NCBI RefSeq assembly: GCF_010389155.1
Contig: NC_057767.1
Location: forward strand, 38,787,688-38,851,687
Origin: Erigeron canadensis
Lineage: Eukaryota; Streptophyta; Magnoliopsida; Asterales; Asteraceae
DNA: 64,000 nucleotides
Direction: 5' to 3'
Part shown: positions 35,426 to 48,065 of the stretch, piece after piece
How the letters are laid out: the number at the start of each line of letters is the position of its first letter
Numbering within the stretch: position 1 is the stretch's first letter
The notes under the pieces: model-generated
Told to the model about the DNA's origin: nothing
What the model saw: only the letters and a program-made list of their open reading frames with translations
Databases searched by the model: none
Position numbers and translations under genes: made by a program

Positions 35426-37310
35426 ATGCATCTTCATATTATGATCATGTGTTTGTGTACAACATTACCTTTTACAACAATATTATCATTAGGAAGAACG
35501 GTTGAAGCTGGTTCCAACTCATCATTGAGTAGTAGTATGATGAGGCCTGTGCTTATAGCACTAAACTTCTTGGAACTTTTTCAGTGCCACAACAGCATCA
35601 CATAATCCAGAACTCTTCTCAGGACACTCACTGTTTATAAGGACAACTTCTTCAGAACTTCTTCGCCACATCATCAATTCTTTTATCATTTATTTAATTA
35701 ACAAAACACCATTCAAACATAATAAAAAACACATTTTATTAATAACACACAAATTACATCACTTAAAAATAAAAGATAACACAAAATATAAAAAACATAG
35801 TACTTGATTAAAAAAAAACGAAATAAATAATCATTAAAATTACTCTTCATCTTCATCATCTTTGATTGACATTTTCCCTAAGCCACAGTAATCGGTTTTG
35901 TTTGCCCACCACATGCCATCATCTTTGATTGACATCTTTGATTAACATTTTATGATTGACATCTTCATCATAAAAGTCTGTTTTTATTAAAATACAAAGT
36001 ACACATTACAATACATAAAACAAACTTAAATAAAATACATAAAACACACTTAAATCAAAATACAAATACATACACCAAACTTAATGAAAACGAAAGTGGG
36101 GAACCGTGATAAACTCCCTGAAACAATGCTCGTATCTGAAGCCCTTTCCATAATTCTCGCGGTACTCCCGATGCGCCGTTGCATAGAGCAACTCATCAGA
36201 ATGAATCTGGGCATTCAACCTCGTATAAATTGCCTGAAACTGGTTACATTCATTGCGAATCTTATTGAAGTGACCTAGTATTTGAGATATACTTCGTGGA
36301 CCTTCAGTGGTGCGTTCGTTGAAGCTTTCATATATGTTGTATCCAACACTTGCATAACAAAAGATCTTCGGATTCAGTCCACACTTGTTTCGCCATCTTG
36401 GAATTGAATGGTTTGAGGAGGATAAAAAAGAGTTAAAAGAAATTGTTTAGTGATTTGAATTGGTTGTAAAGTTGAGAAAATGTTAGAGTTTAAATAAGAA
36501 AAATTAAATTGGAACGTTGAGAAAGGAAAAAAAACAATCAAACGGTACAAAATGGACCCGCACGTAGCGTCCGTGAACTTCTTGGCCAAGAACAACACAT
36601 AAGACGCAGACTTCCAGACGATCAAGGCCTATAGGCGTCTTGGGCTTGTGAGGATGCAGGGAAGAAGGTGCTATAAGCACCGGCCTTTGATGAGCAACAT
36701 AGGAAAAAAGCCCGAATGTCAAACCAAGTGCGGGGAAGTCACAATTCCTTACCCTTTTGGTATTGGCAATGACGCGGGTTGTTCCCTCGACAACACATTC
36801 TACGTTACTTGTAACACATCCCAAACCCAACCCCCCCCCCCCCCCCCCGAAGTTGTTCCTCACAGCTGATAGCAACATCGAAGTTTACAACATTTCGGAC
36901 TCAGAACTGCGTATTAAAACTGGAGTTGGCTATAGATGCTACAATAGTAATGGAACTGTGAGTTATGATTATGTCTGGTGGACCAACTTAAACACATTCA
37001 CTTTCTCAGAGAAGAATATGTTAACAGTCATTGGGTATGATGATTATGGTTTGATCAAAGAGGATGAAGGCAACAGCTTTTCCAGCGGTTGTATTGGATT
37101 ACGCAATGCACGAGTGGACGTACCAGATGGGCATTCTCAGGGGAAGGCTGATGCCAGACATCTATTACAAAAGGTCTCCAAAATTACAATGTCACACTCA
37201 ACTCGTTCAGGAACCACACGGATATTTGGTCCATCAATCAATGTGCTTATGAGTTATGCCTTCCTTGGAGAGGTTAGCACTTTTAAGTTTCTTGGAAAGT
37301 ATTCATATTT
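35426..37310 (+). pseudogene. WAKL-c: truncated WAK-like receptor pseudogene
   Basis: Exon 1 remnant, closest to WAKL-d. Signal peptide region MHLHIMIMCLCTTLPF at 35426. After about 38 codons a PIF/Harbinger element interrupts it. The ectodomain resumes at about 36690 ([20 protein letters not shown]). A C-run at about 36830-36848 (CCC repeats) shifts the frame, and part of the cysteine block is lost (GCIGLRNARVDVP, where WAKL-d has Cys). The similarity to WAKL-d stops at about 37298 (STFKFLG). From there the DNA matches promoter-type sequence (TTTTTCTCATGACTTTTGTG, as near WAKL-b at 33215), so the gene is fused to another copy's upstream region. No EGF exon 2, membrane helix or kinase follows. 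Confidence 0.92.
35544..36685 (-). mobile_element. PIF/Harbinger-type element in WAKL-c
   Basis: 1142 bp. Ends GGCCTGTGCTTATAGCAC and, inverted, GGCCGGTGCTTATAGCAC. TGATGA stands on both sides, with two extra T on the right, so the 3-bp TGA duplication typical of the group is likely but not exact. The minus strand carries a broken Myb/SANT-like ORF at 36396-36081, starting MAKQVWTESEDLLL and later reading GKGFRYEHCF, the partner protein of Harbinger transposases. The DDE transposase itself is absent. A smaller element with related ends is at 46281. Confidence 0.85.
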
Positions 37311-37549
37311 TTCTCATGACTTTTGTGAGTTAAATTAATTTCTGTAGAGGGCAAAATGAATTAGGCCTGTACTAATATATAATGGGAGTTTCCTCATTTC
37401 TTCTTCTTCACCGTGTCATATATAGCATTCGGCCGTAATGCATGTGTGAGGAGGATTTGTCTCAATCCATGGAGAATAACTGAAGACGAGAATGCGGGCC
37501 AAGTGCGTTCGATCTTTTTTTTTTCACTTGGTTTCCTTTTCTCTCTATA

Positions 37550-38404
37550 TCTTAATCTTAACATATACTATAAGACAGTTGAACTAATAACTTGTTAACC
37601 AATCAATCGCTCAATTTAATCAAATTGACTATCGCTTATGTCATCATTTATATTAACTATAAATTAAAATTTCTAATAATCATTATCCAAATATATTATT
37701 ATATTAGTATTTATATTAATTTGTAGAAAAAGTCTCATTGATTTACACTTTTTAGCCCTGAATAATTAATTTATATTTATTTTTAGGCATCTTCAGAGAA
37801 TATTTTAAAATTTACATTAAAACAATTTCAACATATGAAATATTGTCTACAAAAAAATTATTTCAAAACCTAATGACTTATTAACCAAACAAATCGCTAA
37901 ATTTCATCAAATTGGCTCCCGCTTGTGTATTGCTTTTATCAATAATTTACATTTTTTAGCTCTGAATACTTAATTTATATTTATTTTTAGCCATCAATAG
38001 TTATCATAGGATAGGTGATTAAGAATAAACTTATTCGTATTAAAGGTTCACATCATGATCAAATATGTATACTTAAATGTCAAGTAAATGATCACAAGTA
38101 TGTTTATATTTTAATTCTTAGTTGTTTTTCATAATAATATCACAATATGAGTATAAGTGGTTTAAAAAAAATTATTATAGCATGTGCCTTATGGAATGAC
38201 TTCGACAAACAATTTCATCAATATATCTTAGCTAATAATGATAATGACGAACCTGTGATTATTATACTACAACTTGCAAAGTATAACACTTGGAACCGTA
38301 TATCTTCAATTATTATAAGATTTTATGACTTGAATGTACGAAGATCTAATATTGATAATATCGTAAACCTCGTGTCCAGTGTTGGACACGGATCTAAAAT
38401 CTAG
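37550..38404 (+). mobile_element. Non-autonomous Helitron-like element, copy C, intact ends
   Basis: 855 bp from TCTTAATCTTAAC to CTAG (38401-38404) followed by T. The hairpin CGTGTCC-AGTGTT-GGACACG is at 38371-38390 and ends 10 bases before CTAG. All Helitron end criteria are met. At 38147-38404 an 85-codon frame (CALWNDFDKQFHQYI, VIIILQLAKYNTWN) resembles an OB fold of replication protein A large subunit, a gene that plant Helitrons often carry. It sits just downstream of WAKL-c. Confidence 0.75.
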
Positions 38405-38888
38405 TGTATTTCTATAAATAATCTATAATCTATATGTATGTGTATGTAAGGGTATTGGAGTTCAGAGTTTCAACATTGACATCTTGAAATTACCCATTTG
38501 TAATATTGATGCCTTGAAGCCCCTTACCTTCTTGGGTAAAAGGACCCGAGAGACCAGGTCCAACTCCAAGGCATGTATGTGTATGTATATATGCACATGC
38601 CAGTATGGAAATGAGGAAGAAAGTATAAAGGTGAAGGTCGGCCCAGGTATGTTTCTTTCTTTTTCTGTCTTATTGTTTTCTGCATTTTTTTTTTTCAGTT
38701 TTTAACCGTCAACCATAACATAAGTTGATGCCCAGTCAACTATGTATAGTTGTACCATCAAAGATTTCTTAAAATTGATTGAATAAGTCATAAATAAGAT
38801 GTACAGTATATTTTTCCAAAAGCAAAAATCCATGAAAGTTACAATTAAATTATCTTTGTAAAATAACAAAATTAGAATATATGGGAAA

Positions 38889-39032
38889 TGCTAAATACAG
38901 CCCTAAGGGCTGTATTTAACGTGCATAAAATAACTTGTACCTTCTATATTAAAAGCTCACCCCTTGATTATCATGGTAAATGTATAAATACTTTATGCAC
39001 CTTAAACACAACCCTAAGGGTTGTATTTAGCA
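38889..39032. mobile_element. MITE with palindromic ends
   Basis: 144 bp. It begins TGCTAAATACAGCCCTAAGGG and ends CCCTAAGGGTTGTATTTAGCA. The ends are inverted repeats, and each is itself a palindrome around CCCTAAGGG, so the element can fold in two ways. The target duplication was not resolved. Confidence 0.75.
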
Positions 39033-39110
39033 AACCCATATATATATATATACCTTTTTCCGTTACTTTTTAATTTTTTTTTTTTATATGGATCAATCAG
39101 AATATACGAG

Positions 39111-39260
39111 CTAGCATGGTATTTAGGATATGCAATGGCGATAGCGATGACGGAAGTCTTACGGTGTCGGTGACGGGTGGTTATGGAAGCGGCTATTGGT
39201 AGTTGTGACGACGTCGAGTGGTTTAAGTTGATTTAAAGGTGATAATGAAAATATTTTAAA
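39111..39260 (-). mobile_element. Helitron-like 3' terminus, GC-rich family (minus strand)
   Basis: CTAG at 39114-39111 on the minus strand, preceded by a CATTGC hairpin region and C/A-rich repeats. Same family as 3033, 23723 and 29451, in the opposite orientation. Confidence 0.45.
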
Positions 39261-39590
39261 AAATAAAAGCTTAGATTGTAAATTAGTAAAATAAGAGTTT
39301 AGACTGTAAATTAGTTCATTAAGACCAAATTGGGTAATTCTAATAACTCTTTGTATAAGGGTTGTTCATTAAGGGCAATTTCATAATTTCAAAGTAACGA
39401 TTGTGTAACACTTTTTAAAAATGAAGGGTGAGATAATTTTTATTAAGGAGTAGACAATGTTGACTTAAACATTTTTGGGGCCACAAGCGACATCAATTTA
39501 TGAGCCTAGTTCATTAAAGTTGTTCTTTGAATTTACATAAGTAAAATTCACACAGAAATAACACGATCTTGTTTCAGGTGCTAGACAAAT

Positions 39591-39660
39591 GCCCGTACGA
39601 TGCAACGGAAATGATGGCAGCATCAATGTGATGGTGGTGGCAACAGTTAGTGGTGTGCAA
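39591..39660 (-). mobile_element. Helitron-like 3' terminus (minus strand)
   Basis: On the minus strand CCGTTGCATCGTACGGGC folds as a hairpin, then about 7 bases, then CTAG (39594-39591). It is not followed by the usual T, so confidence is lower. Confidence 0.4.
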
Positions 39661-40699
39661 AAATTGGGTCCCTGTTTCGAGTCGGAGCAAAAATTGGTCA
39701 TGACAAAAATGGTCAACTCCGGTTTGAATGACTAGTCATGGGCAAAATAACCAATCGTGAACTAGCCGATTTAAAAAAATTCAACAGTACTGCCCTAATT
39801 TTTTCTCTCTCTCTTTTTTTTTTTTGAAATTAAGCGTGAGAAATAGGGACAATTAGCTAGTTATCGGCTTAGCGCTATTATAGCCCCAAACATATAAAAA
39901 TAATGAGGGCTTTAGGATTTTGTAGGCCTTAGCCCTATGCCTGACCCATATATGCTATTGGGCCGACCACATATAATTTAATTTGGATTCGTGTTGGACG
40001 GCGACCATGAATCCATGATCCAATAAGTAAATCTTAAAAAAATCATGTTGTTTACTGATTTGCAAAATCCACACAACTTGTGGTATGTACGCAACCGTTC
40101 TCTTTGCTAAATGCTCTAACTAAAGATACAAGAAATTAAGAATACAACAATCTAATAAATTGCAACCTGAAAATCTGGGTATTATTACTTTATTACTCGG
40201 TTAGTCGGTTCTTCTAATGAGCGCATGAGGCCTCCGTTTTTGGATGAAGTGATGAACTAATAAAGCAAGATTTTGATCCAGTCCACAAACTTAGGCCCAG
40301 ATGGCTTTAAGAGTAGAGTATGCAATATAACCGGACCAAATTTTTTAATCTCAAATATTGGATCCACTTAAAAAATACTTTGGCCCAAATCTAGGCCTCC
40401 GAGGCTCTGATGATTGTTGAGAGATCACTCGATCATCTTAAGTCTAATTGATTGCCTTATATAAAGGTAGATTGAGAACTTACTCCTCACACATTAGTTA
40501 CATTACTACATTTAAAGCTACAAAACTCTGCCATGAAAAACCTTGTTTGTACCGTTAATGAATTCTTTTTCAGTTAGCATCATGTTTCTTACTATTAGAG
40601 TACCACCAGAGATGTCTTTATACATTAAGTCAATTGTACTATATATATAATGAATCCGTATCATAATTTTTTATAAGTAGTCTAGACTCTAGATTATTG

Positions 40700-41631
40700 T
40701 TTCGCACAAAAGTACATGACCAACCACTATTTTGATAAATATTCAGAATATATATATATATATATATAATTCAAAAGCAAACAATTAAGAAAAATTGTAT
40801 GGTAGATATAATATTCAAACTAAGGGGACCAATTGGAAAATTTGTTAGTCTTCTCTAGAGGACAAGATATCAACCGAGTCTTCTGTAGAGGACAACGTAA
40901 GCAAGTCTTTTTCTGAAAGGTTCCATGTCAGACCCAAAGTTATTGAACCGTAACATAAGTTAAACTCCCTGTTAACGTATAGAAGTGGCATCAAAGCTTT
41001 TTTCTTAAGAAAAAAATAGATGAAATTAAAAAGATCATGATAAGATAAGTAATCTTTATTTCCAAAAACAAAATGGATCTATACAAACTTAGAGAGGTTT
41101 GAAAGTACTTATATCACTCTCTAAGTTAGCTTTTTTAAATACGAGTAATATATATATATAAGGAAAAAGAAAACGTAACCACAGCTTGCTCTCAACAAGA
41201 GCTATATAATGAGATGACTATCTATGGAATGGTTTGAAAACAATATATCACGTGACCTGATTAGGAAGAAACTTCATCACTTTATCCGTTTTAATTAGAA
41301 TATACATGTACATAAAGTATATATAAAACGTACGATTTTCTATTAATTTAATTTGTTTTATTTCTTAATTTACAAGTTCATTTAACTTATGGGTAAATGA
41401 CAAAATGGATCAATCCATGGAAATTTCGAGGTGGTAAACTCTTATGGAGTAGACTAGTTATCTCTAAACGTGATTAGCACAATATTTACTTGCAGTAGCC
41501 ACTCTATAAATTGATTTGATCGATAACTGTTACTGATTAACGAAACACGCGCGCGCGCACACACAAAGTTGTATTATTATGATCATATATATATAATATA
41601 CCTCGATCATAAACAAGCTAGCTAGATAGAA
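40700..41631 (+). promoter_or_regulatory. WAKL-d promoter region
   Basis: Shares about 1 kb with the WAKL-c upstream region. TATAAA at 41505-41510 lies about 125 bases before the ATG and is preserved in WAKL-c. The conserved WAKL block is at 40834-40898 (CCAATTGGAAAATTTG, then GAGTCTTCTGTAGAGGACAA). Motif-based only. Confidence 0.6.
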
Positions 41632-44468
41632 ATGAACGAGAATAACATGATGTATCTTCATATAATTATGATCATGTGTTGGTTTACAACAATATTATCA
41701 TTGGGAAGAACTAGTGTTGAAGCTGGTTCCAACTCATCATCGATCGCGAGTAGTATGATGAGCAACAGCATGATAGCAAAGCCCGGATGTCCAACCAAGT
41801 GTGGGGAAGTTACAATTCCTTACCCTTTTGGTATTGGCAACGAGACGGGTTGTTCCTTGGACAACACATTCTACGTTACCTGTAACACTTCCGAAACCCC
41901 CCCGAAGTTGTTCCTCCGTTCAAGCAACATCGAAATATACAACATTTCGGATTCAGAGTTCCGCATTAAAACTGGAGTTGGCTACAGATGCTACAATAGT
42001 AATGGAAGTGTGAGTGACCATTTTGATTGGTGGACCACCTTAATCACATACACTTTCTCTGAGAAGAATATGTTAACGGTCATTGGGTGTGATGATTATG
42101 GTTTGATCACAGGGGATGAAGGCAACAGCTTTTCCAGCGGTTGTATTGGATTATGCAGTGCACGAGTGGATGTACCGGATGGGCGTTGCTCAGGGGAAGG
42201 CTGTTGCCAGACATCTATTACAAAAGGTCTCCAACATTACAATGTCACACTCAACTCGTTTAGGAACCACACCGATATTTGGTCCATCAATCAATGTGGC
42301 TATGCCTTCCTCGGAGAGGTTAGCACTTTTAAGTTTCTTGGTTCCAGTGATTTATCTACTAATTCAGGCTTGATCAAGAGGGTCAGGTCGACTGTTCAAG
42401 TTGTGATCGATTGGGTTATCAGACGCGACCAAACTTGCACCGAGGCTACGGAATGCAAAGAGAATAGTCAGTGCTATGATGTAGAAGGTGGTGGGTATCG
42501 ATGTAAATGCAACCCAGGTTACGAGGGTAACCCCTATCTTGATCAAGGCTGCCAAGGTAGATATATACTTAAGTTTCTTGGCTAACTCAATCAATCTTCT
42601 TTTCCATGTCACCAATTACTCGTTTTGGTTGTACGTGTTATATATATATGCATCCGTTTGTTTTCAGACATCAACGAGTGTGCGGATTCAGAAACCTACC
42701 CCTGTTATGGTGATTGCAATAATACTCCAGGGGGTTACAATTGTACGTGTCAACCGGGATCCGTTGGTAATGCTACAACACTAAATGGTTGTCAAGTTGT
42801 TGTTGATCATGCTAAGGCTTCTTATAAGTTTTCTTGGGTCATACTCGTTATAGGTAATTCTCTCATATAATTAAGTTTATATATATCGGCTAATTAATGA
42901 TCTAGCGTCCATGCGGAGGTGTCTGAAGGGTAATTAAAGGTATTAAAACTAGGTTTTTTTTTAATCAATTATCCCGGCCCGCTCAATTTAATTTCACTCT
43001 TAACACGACTTCTATAATGGATATAAAATATACTTTTAAGTGTTTTTCATTTTCATTCATTAGTCTAGCTAGACCTCATATTGTAAAATATGTATCGGGA
43101 AGGCTCATATTAATTTAAAATACTAAGACGGCCGGGTGCCATTGCTAGCTATAGTCGTTGACGTTGAAAATTAATGTTTCCATGGACCATATATGTTAGT
43201 TATCAAAAACTATATATGTTTGATTTTTAAATGTTCTTCATTTTGAATTCATTATATATGTAGCGATTGTGTTGGGCCTGTTTGCGATATTATCCGGAAT
43301 AACAGGATATTTCTTCGGAATAAGAAAAAGAAAGCTAACTAGGCTCCGAGAAAAGTTCTTTGAGCAAAATGGGGGTGTGTTATTGAAACAAAAGATCAAT
43401 TCACAAGGGTCTCATGAGGCCATGACTTTGTTTAGCACTCAACAACTGCGGAAAGCCACCAATAATTATTCTCAGGACCAAATTATTGGACGAGGTGCAT
43501 ATGGTGTAGTGTACAGAGGAGTTTTGTCCGATGAGCGTGTGGTTGCGATAAAGAAATCTAGGCTAATGGATAGTAGCCAAGCAGAGCAATTCATCAATGA
43601 AGTCTTGATCCTTACACAAGTCATCCATCGAAATGTGGTAAAGCTTTTGGGGTGTTGCTTGGAAGAGGAAGTCCCTGTACTGGTGTATGAATTCATCTCC
43701 AACAACACTCTTTTCCATCATCTTCATTATAGATCGGGCGGAATGAGTTGGTTATCTTGGGACAATCGGTTGAGGGTAGCTATTGAAGCTGCCGGTGCAC
43801 TTGCATACCTTCATTCGGAAACTATTATGCCAATCATACATAGGGATGTCAAGTCGACCAACATACTGATAGATGAAAACTACACCGCTAAAATTTCAGA
43901 TTTTGGTGCATCAAGGTTAGTCCCATTAGATCATGAACAAGTAACCACACTGATTCAAGGAACGCTTGGGTATTTGGACCCGGAATACTTCAACACAAGT
44001 CAACTAACCGAAAAAAGTGATGTTTATAGCTTTGGGGTGGTCCTTACAGAACTCATAACCGGCAAAAAGCCCATTGGTATTGACAGAACCAATACAGAAA
44101 AGAATTTAGCGACATACTTTGTCAAGTCAATTGAGGAGAACCGCTTATTTGAAATTGTTGAACCAAGACTCTTACGAGAAGGAACTATTGAGCAGTTAGA
44201 AGAGATAGGTAATCTGGTAAAGAGATGTCTTAGTTCACAAGGCCGGGATAGACCTACAATGAAAGAAGTAGCGGTGGAGCTAGAGGGCATGAAAAAATTA
44301 CCTCATCCTTGGCTTGAACAACAAACATTTGAAGAGAGTCGAAGCTTAGTCCTAGAAGTCGAGCAATCTGATCTTTATGATGTCCCATTAGTTTCATCCG
44401 CTACTAATGAATGGGAAACTTACTCAGGTAGCACGGACTTGGCATTTGAAGTAAACAGACCACGTTAA
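41632..44468 (+). CDS. Wall-associated receptor kinase-like protein, WAKL-d
   Basis: Exons 41632-42556, 42668-42853 and 43264-44468; GT-AG, phase 1; 2316 nt, 771 residues. Signal peptide after a short polar start ([18 protein letters not shown]). GUB_WAK domain from about 44 ([17 protein letters not shown]). Cysteine block with SSGCIGLC and GEGCCQTSI. First EGF at the end of exon 1 ([17 protein letters not shown]), EGF_CA in exon 2 ([17 protein letters not shown]). Membrane helix about 371-388. Kinase: GRGAYG 446-451, VAIK Lys467, HRD Asp565, DFG Asp583, [12 protein letters not shown] type, complete. C-terminal tail [11 protein letters not shown] as in WAKL-a. No stop or frameshift was seen, and it is the only intact member on the plus strand. 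Its role in pectin sensing or immunity is inferred from the family. Confidence 0.94.
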
Positions 44469-46280
44469 TTCAATATCGATGCTTAATTCTTACGCTGTCG
44501 ATTGTTTGAGCATTGCTACCAAGCTTGCACAAAATATAGCTAGTAAGGTTATAGTTGTGTTTTCAGTATTCATGTATGTTGTGATCGTTTTTAGCCTCCT
44601 AGCTAGGAGTTCAGGACATGGAAGGAAAAAACATTGTATTTCCATGTAACTTTGTAATAGTCTTTAAAGTTTCTAAAGCTATGTGAAAATATATGTTTAT
44701 GTAATACGGAGTATATAAACTAATTGGCAACTTAGTTTGTTCATTTATATACACATTTTAATGTTTTATGCAAATTTCAATGGGTGACCCATCTGAAGGC
44801 TAAAAGCCAAAGCAACTAAGCAGTTAACTTTTGAAAGAAATTCATCTTGTAGATAAGTGTACAACTCTGTAAATCCTGTATATCCTTGGTGTACGATTAG
44901 TTGGAAGATAAATGTACACAATAATAGGTACGACATGCTATCCAAATGTTCAGCCGTATTCCGTGCTCTGTTTTGTGCACATATAGAGGCCTTTTAACTA
45001 CTTATACACCATTTAAAGCCCGTGCATATGTCTACAACAACTATACATCTGCACACAAAGAAATCGACTTGCTGATCGACATCGAAGTACAGATCAAAAT
45101 TAAACCTAAATACCTTATACTAGACAGGGTAAGTGGATATCGTTCTCACGAGATACGTATGTGGTTATAGTCAAGTTTTGACAACTTCCGATTTGTTTTG
45201 AAAATATAAAGAAAAAAAAATTTAATTAACGAAATAACTAGACTTAAATTACTGAAACAAGACAATAATAAGAATATAAGTTGTAAAAAATATTAAAAAG
45301 TGCATCCCTCCCGAATTTCAAAAGTCGTATAATTTACTTAATAAACTTTATAGAGTATTTATTCTATATTACATAGACATAATTTTATTAATTAACAAGA
45401 ACAATTTTGGGCACAACCTATGTTAGATGACATGTCTTGATCGTTAATCTAGGTGGTCTTGGCATAAATCATTAACTCACAATAAATTATATTACGAAAA
45501 TTCAAATCAAATAATAGTGAATAAATACTCAATCAGTCATATGATTTTTAATCCAAAAAGAACAATGATATTGCGACTGAAAGTAAAGTTAATCAAATAC
45601 TAACAATTGTTCATTGAAAAAGATAAAAAAAAAAAAAAAAAAACCTTAGCCGGACATAATATTTGGTGAGGAGGCTCCCTCAAATAAACCTGTCAAACAT
45701 ATATACCCCTCTCTAATCTTCATGCCCACGTAACCTTTCTAGTAGACATAAACAAAAAGGGAAAAAAATCTGTGTGTGTATGTAACTTGTCTTCAGCTAC
45801 TATTTTAGGAAAGAAATTTTGTTTTGGTTCATTGTATGTAAGTAACTTGTTAAACTGAACGAATCGTGTAAATAATATGCTAAATGCTGATGTGGTGGTC
45901 TCTCATTAGGCCACATATCAGATGTTTAATGGTGCCCTGTTAGCATATGATCGATTTCTTACACAATTCGTTCAATTTTGAGACAAATTTACATATGATA
46001 AACCAAAATAAAGTTTTTTTCTTACAATAGTAGTTGAAGACAACCCTTAAAACAATATTATGGACCTATTCTTTGTGTATTGACTATTGCTCCGTCCAAA
46101 TGAAAAACAATTGAGGGAGTTGGGCCGGAGAATGATACGGCCCAAATGAAGAATACAAAAACAAGTCTTCAGTTTGTAAAATTTAGTCTTTGTCGTGCAC
46201 TCGTGCCTTCCCATTTGCACAATAAAAACAAATAAATAAGAAGACAGCTTTCTTAAATGTTATCCCCCCACTAATCATGA
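44469..46280. other. 3' flank of WAKL-d and intergenic DNA
   Basis: The first 250 bases are probably 3'UTR. No other gene is supported; the short frame at 44946-45170 has no recognisable similarity. An A-run is at about 45628-45643. Confidence 0.5.
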
Positions 46281-46595
46281 GGCCTGTGCTTATAATAACT
46301 TTTCCGGGGAGTACTTAGAAGGAAGGACGCTGGACGCTATTGTTAGCGGGAGTCCTCCACCATGCGTCTTGATGGAGAGTCTTTGTGAAGAAGTTGGAGG
46401 ACGACCAAAAAGTGGGACCAAATGTGTTTTCTTTTCTTTTTTTAATTTTTTTAGTCAATTATATATATATATATATATGGTAAAGTTCCAAATAACTTGT
46501 TTTATAGACATGGAGAGTCTTGGGAGGAGTCTTGAGAGGAGTCCTGTTGACTTGACAGTGAGAAAGCTGGAGAACTCTCCTCGTAAGGAGAGGCC
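46281..46595. mobile_element. PIF/Harbinger-type MITE with TGA duplication
   Basis: 315 bp. Ends GGCCTGTGCTTA and, inverted, GGCCTCTCCTTA. Flanked by TGA at 46278-46280 and 46596-46598, the 3-bp TNA duplication of PIF/Harbinger. The left end is shared with the element at 35544, so the two may use the same transposase. No coding content. Confidence 0.75.
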
Positions 46596-46869
46596 TGATA
46601 AAACTTTCATTAGAATTATAGCTCTGTGGTGTGCTGTAAAAGCTAGCTTATGAACAAATATCTTGGTTCATCATATCAACCTTGCCTTTATGTCATAGTT
46701 TTGTCACAAACTACATTCGACAGCGTCAATTCACTTACCACATCATTTTAAGTCATATTTTACCCTTTTAGCTCAAACCTGAAATGCATATAACATATAA
46801 AGTAAGTCTTATTCTAATAAAAAATAAATTTATCTATTATTTTTAAATCATTTAATATATATCTAATTA

Positions 46870-47019
46870 TGACTTATCACTTACTTGAATCGAATTATAA
46901 ATAATAGATTAGGAACTAACACGTATACCAAACTTCCTCTATCATGACTTATCACTTACTTGAATCGAATTATAAATAATAGATTAGGAACTAACACGTA
47001 TACCAAACTTCCTCTATCA
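46870..47019. repeat. Perfect 75-bp tandem duplication
   Basis: Unit TGACTTATCACTTACTTGAA... at 46870-46944 is repeated without visible change at 46945-47019. It lies about 540 bases upstream of the WAKL-e start. Perfect identity suggests a recent event or an assembly artefact. Confidence 0.9.
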
Positions 47020-48065
47020 GACCAATTAACACATTTTTAAGGGGATAATATAAGAAGACATCACTGACTATGCCACTAACTTAGAAAATGACTTTAATTT
47101 GGTACTCTTTAGGATAGAAATATATAATTCAAACAACCGATAGAAACACATAGCTAATATACATTACAACTTGACATATGGACTTAATTAACATCTAAAT
47201 TTCATTTTGTGCCGAAGTTGAACTTTCAAATTAACAATATATAACGTAGCTAAAATATACGTATGTCGTTGTTCTTGAAGAAAATTAATTTTGTTTAATT
47301 AAGGTTAGTTGGTGCATCTCTTTTCATGACTCATGTGTGTGAACGATCAAAGACTTGGTAAATTGGCAAGTGTCAGTCAAAGTTGAGAAAGAATCAAAGT
47401 CATGCCCGATGGAATTTGGGGGAATATCTTTTACGGATATGAATAATTGTTTTACCAACTAGCACTAACAGATAGTTTTATTAAGTTCTTCAAAAAAACT
47501 AAACATTAAATAACTAAGATGTGCAACTAAAGTAGTTTTTAGTCAATTAGCTATTAAATGGGAGAAACTAACATGTTTCTGCAATTTATGATCATCATCA
47601 TGTGTCTGTTCACAACATTACCTATTACAACTATAGGCTTGGGAAGAACTGTTGGGTTTTATAACTAATTATCACAACATATCACAAAGCATGTAGCGGA
47701 AGACAAGATCTATGTAGTTTAACTAATTAACCAAGGAATAGAATGTGTACCTTAATATGGAGAGATTGAAGACAAAACAAGGTTTAACTTAACCTCTCTA
47801 CGATTGCACACTCAACGGTGGAACGTTGTATGCTAGTACTTGATCACGAACAACTCTTTGCTTAAACCCGAAAACCTAGCTAACCCGAAAACCCTTTTTC
47901 TAGCTATGGAAAACCGAAAACCAAAACCCTTTGGATTATTGGTTTCGGTCGAGAGAGAGGGAGAGAAAAGAGAGGAGAAAACCCTATGGATTTAATTGTG
48001 TATAAAACCAAATAACATAGGTTTGTATTTATAGGTTTAGGAAACTTAATGACTAAGTCTTGGAG

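Larger units (their letters stand above)
38405..40680. other. Intergenic DNA with MITEs and relics, WAKL-c to WAKL-d
   Basis: No gene supported. It contains a MITE at 38889-39032, Helitron-like ends (minus strand) at 39111 and 39591, and hAT-like shreds at 39440-39520 and 39840-39950 (GGGGCCACAAGCGAC, similar in style to the 31565 element). The rest shows nothing clear. Confidence 0.5.

Noticed and set aside
36504..36878. 124-codon minus-strand frame with a Gly run
   Set aside because: It is the antisense of the WAKL-c ectodomain and its C-run, spanning the Harbinger edge.
46369..46653. 94-codon frame upstream of WAKL-e
   Set aside because: It lies within the PIF/Harbinger-type MITE with a clear TGA duplication and has no domain similarity.
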